A DNA stretch of 43,544 nt, from the NCBI GenBank assembly GCA_023425645.1, contig JAFACG010000031.1:1-43544 (forward strand), in the 5' to 3' direction. Shown piece by piece: positions 41,753 to 43,544 of the stretch. The position numbers and the translations under genes are program-made. The stretch's first letter is position 1. Every line of letters starts with the position of its first letter. The notes beneath the pieces were generated by a model, which saw only the letters and a program-made list of their open reading frames with translations, searched no databases and was not told where the DNA came from. This stretch comes from Pseudomonadota bacterium (lineage in GTDB: Bacteria > Pseudomonadota > Gammaproteobacteria > Burkholderiales > Burkholderiaceae_B).

Positions 41753-42448
41753 ATGGACATCTACGCCATCCGCCGAAGGAACCTGCAACAACTCATCAAT
41801 GAACGCGCACAGGGCAACGCAGCCGACTTTGCGCGTTCGATCGGGCGCGAGCGTGCGCAAATCGCCCAATACCTGTCACCGACCTACAACAATGGCCGCA
41901 GCATTGGAGAGCGCGTAGCTAGAGCTATTGAAAAAGAAGCGGGAATAGAAACTGGAAGCCTCGATAGGAATGAGGGCCTAGCACGGCGGCCCAATCCCGA
42001 AGGCTTTGCTGCAAACATAATCCCCGCCGCTGTCGGCGAACACCGCATCCCGCTGCTGAGCTATGTACAGGCCGGCGTGTTCTGCGACCCGAGGCAGAAT
42101 TACACGTTCGAAGAAATGGAATACCTGCTGACTGACCTTGATCTGTCCGAACGCGCCTTCGCGCTCCAAATCAAGGACGACTCCATGCAGCCAGACTTCA
42201 AGGAAGGCGACCGCATTATTGTTGATTGCAAGGTCAGCCCCCGGCCTGGTGATTTCGTCGTGGCCAAGAACGGCGACAAGGAAACGACGTTCAAGAAATA
42301 CCGTCTGCTGCGCATCGACGACGACGGCCAGGAGGTGTTTGAGCTGGTGCCCTTCAACCAGGACTATCCATCAATGCGCAGCGACCAGCATCACGTGAAA
42401 ATCGTTGGAACGATGGTGGAGCATAGGAAGTACTACAGAAGATCATGA
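41753..42448 (+). CDS. CI/LexA-like repressor with S24 peptidase domain
   Basis: A 231-residue phage-type repressor. Residues 1-65 contain an HTH (LQQLINERAQGNAADFARSI, then RAQIAQYLSPTYNNG). The C-terminal S24 self-cleavage domain has the Ala-Gly cleavage site at 107-108 (VQAGVF), the nucleophile Ser144 (KDDSMQPDFKEGDRIIVD), and the lysine base near 181-182 (ETTFKKY). RecA-stimulated self-cleavage would remove repression after DNA damage. No other phage genes flank it, so it is an orphan repressor or a remnant of an element. An operator palindrome lies upstream. Confidence 0.92.
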   Translation: MDIYAIRRRNLQQLINERAQGNAADFARSIGRERAQIAQYLSPTYNNGRSIGERVARAIEKEAGIETGSLDRNEGLARRPNPEGFAANIIPAAVGEHRIPLLSYVQAGVFCDPRQNYTFEEMEYLLTDLDLSERAFALQIKDDSMQPDFKEGDRIIVDCKVSPRPGDFVVAKNGDKETTFKKYRLLRIDDDGQEVFELVPFNQDYPSMRSDQHHVKIVGTMVEHRKYYRRS

Positions 42449-42529
42449 GACCGAGGAGCTTATATGGCTTCTTATTTTTTAACCATATAGTAACGAATAT
42501 TTATTTAAGCATGAAAAAGTGAGGAATAT

Positions 42530-42865
42530 ATGGAGTTGCTTGTCTCGATCGGCATCATCGCTGTGATTTGGATCTGGATATCACACACGATCAAAAAAAA
42601 GAGGCTAGCCCAGCGTCGAGCGCATCTTATGAGCAAATATCGAGACGCTGCGATAGCCGAACGAATCATGGCAGGGTCCATTTGGCAAGGCCAAACTGAA
42701 AACCAACTATCTGACTCCATCGGAAACCCTGTAGATGTGGACCAGAGAGTCATGAAAAACAAGACACGAGAGACATGGAAATATCAGCAACAAGGGAAGA
42801 ACCGCTTCGGGCTGCGTATCACGCTGGAAGACGGCGTCGTAGTCGGGTGGGATCAGAAAGGTTGA
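42530..42865 (+). CDS. Single-TM protein with BamE/SmpA-like domain
   Basis: A 111-residue protein with GAGGA upstream. An N-terminal membrane segment (LLVSIGIIAVIWIWISHTI) is followed by basic residues, then a small alpha/beta domain. Its pattern (IWQGQTENQLSDSIGNP, ETWKYQQQGKNRFGLRITL, DGVVVGWDQ) is like the BamE/SmpA fold: GMT-like turn, GxP and late LxFxDGxV. Small proteins of this kind occur in phages and genomic islands. Its job is unknown. Confidence 0.65.
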   Translation: MELLVSIGIIAVIWIWISHTIKKKRLAQRRAHLMSKYRDAAIAERIMAGSIWQGQTENQLSDSIGNPVDVDQRVMKNKTRETWKYQQQGKNRFGLRITLEDGVVVGWDQKG

Positions 42866-43152
42866 TTTTGTCGTCGAAATGGACGCACAAGTCTAACGTG
42901 AGGCATACGGCTCAGCCAGCTCAAGCAAATGATCCTGCCTTGCCTATACCGGCGCGGCAAGCTCTCATGTGAGACAAGCACAGGAGGCGAGAGATATCGA
43001 AGAAAGCAAGTGCTCTCTAGCACGTCTCAAGCCACAAGGAGGCAGGCGCGAAAGCGACGCAGTTCATGCAATTTGATGTCGACCGACGGGTGTCATCGTG
43101 GATCTAAAGAGACACTAGCCTTTACCAAATAGGTAAAAGAGAACACAATGGA
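42866..43152. other. Gap before the HigB-like toxin
   Basis: No supported gene. The right end holds the toxin promoter region and the inverted repeat described separately. The frames present have no ribosome sites or recognisable products. Confidence 0.4.
43121..43137. promoter_or_regulatory. HigA-type operator upstream of the toxin gene
   Basis: TTTACC-AAATA-GGTAAA is a perfect 6-5-6 inverted repeat ending 15 bp before the toxin GTG. Toxin-antitoxin operons of the HigBA type are usually repressed by the antitoxin at such a site. The antitoxin gene itself is not in the window. Confidence 0.6.
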
Positions 43153-43443
43153 GTGGAGTTGAAGATCGGTTTTAAGGACGAAAAAGTCCGCAAATTGTGT
43201 GAAACACGAACAGTTGCGGTAAAACAGCTCGGGGACATCTGCGCCAGAAAGCTACGTACCCGATTAAGCGAACTAGAAGCTGCAAGATGTGTCACGGACC
43301 TAGTGACAGGCAATCCACATCCACTCATTGGAGATCGCTCTGGAGAGTTTGCAGTTTCGCTTCATGGCGGCTATCGACTCACCTTTACCCCTGCTGATGA
43401 CCCTCGCCCCACCCACGATGATTATAGTGGACCCCAAATTTGA
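43153..43443 (+). pseudogene. higB: HigB/RelE-type toxin with C-terminus lost at an IS edge
   Basis: A 96-codon frame starting with GTG. It reads like HigB toxins through KIGFKDEKVRKLCETRTVA, ARKLRTRLSELEAARCV, GNPHPLIGDRSGEFAVSLHG and GYRLTFTPADDPRPTHDD. It then departs into SGPQI and stops within the end of an IS3-family element, where the family would continue for about 20 residues with the last strand. HigB toxins are ribosome-dependent mRNA interferases; loss of the C-terminus probably destroys activity. The antitoxin gene would follow the toxin and is expected on the far side of the IS, outside the window. Confidence 0.75.
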
Positions 43444-43544
43444 GACGGGGGTTTAAGCTGTCGTCCGCGAAAGGATGGTAGCGAATGAGTGAAGGTAAAA
43501 AGCGCAGGGTGCACAGCGCCGAGTTTAAGGCCAAGGTGGGACTG
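43425..43544 (+). mobile_element. Left end of an IS3-family insertion sequence
   Basis: A terminal-repeat-like start (TGGACCCCAAATTTGAGACG, around 43428-43447) interrupts the toxin gene and is followed by a transposase start with AAAGGATGG as ribosome site. The exact first base is uncertain by a few positions because the right end and target duplication are outside the window. Confidence 0.65.
43485..43544 (+). CDS. IS3-family transposase OrfA, first 20 codons
   Basis: The frame reads MSEGKKRRVHSAEFKAKVGL and runs off the window. The basic start with HSAEFKAKV is the standard beginning of OrfA of IS3-group elements, before its HTH. In such elements OrfA is joined to the DDE catalytic OrfB by frameshifting. 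Confidence 0.8.
   Translation, partial: MSEGKKRRVHSAEFKAKVGL

Overview
The window looks like a chromosome of the Burkholderiales, most likely Alcaligenaceae (Bordetella/Achromobacter-like). The signs are high GC with a strong C/G third-position bias, a Bug-family (TctC-like) solute receptor, a NadQ-type NAD regulator next to nadC, and tandem Aer-like chemoreceptors. The taxon is inferred from gene content only.

Region 1 (1-10050) is the right end of a prophage. It is one tightly overlapping rightward operon: a repeat protein cut by the window edge, a Cas4/RecB-like DUF2800 protein, an Enc34-type ssDNA-binding protein (DUF2815), an AT-richer Nmad5-like gene, a family A DNA polymerase, a VRR-NUC nuclease, a methyltransferase-like protein, a SNF2-like helicase, small zinc-finger and HTH proteins, and a tyrosine integrase. 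The operon abuts the 3' end of a tRNA-Met(CAT) gene, the likely attachment site. The left part of the prophage lies outside the window.

Region 2 (10051-24188) is ordinary chromosome with signs of decay. It holds a GntP-family permease with a clear terminator, a ~410-bp non-coding palindromic element, a frameshifted and shortened molybdenum hydroxylase large subunit followed by an intact 2Fe-2S subunit, a Bug receptor, nadC under a promoter carrying two matching inverted repeats (probable NadQ operators), nadQ, two tandem aerotaxis-type receptors, an N-terminally cut Ada/Ogt C-terminal domain, and a DUF445 membrane protein.

Region 3 (24373-41117, minus strand) is the most interesting part. 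It is a 12-gene operon with ATGA-type overlaps: srfA-srfB-srfC, a single-TM adaptor-like gene, a periplasmic VWA protein resembling the C-terminal half of PpkA, an ABC ATPase and FtsX-like permease (TagT/TagS-like), an FGE-fold protein (TagR-like), two coiled-coil lipoproteins (one TagQ-like by position), a second VWA membrane protein, and a 53-residue basic protein. The order lipoprotein-FGE-permease-ATPase-VWA matches tagQRST-ppkA of the Pseudomonas aeruginosa T6SS threonine phosphorylation pathway, but no kinase domain, phosphatase or T6SS structural gene is present. An actin/Hsp70-type ATPase (SrfB) and a dynamin-like P-loop GTPase (SrfC) occupy the cytoplasmic side. I infer a stand-alone envelope sensing or remodelling machine.

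Region 4 (41118-43544) is an AT-richer mobile fringe: a CI/LexA-like S24 repressor with its own operator and perhaps a leaderless start, a BamE-like single-TM protein, a HigB-type toxin whose C-terminus is replaced at the edge of an IS3-family element, and the first codons of that element's transposase.
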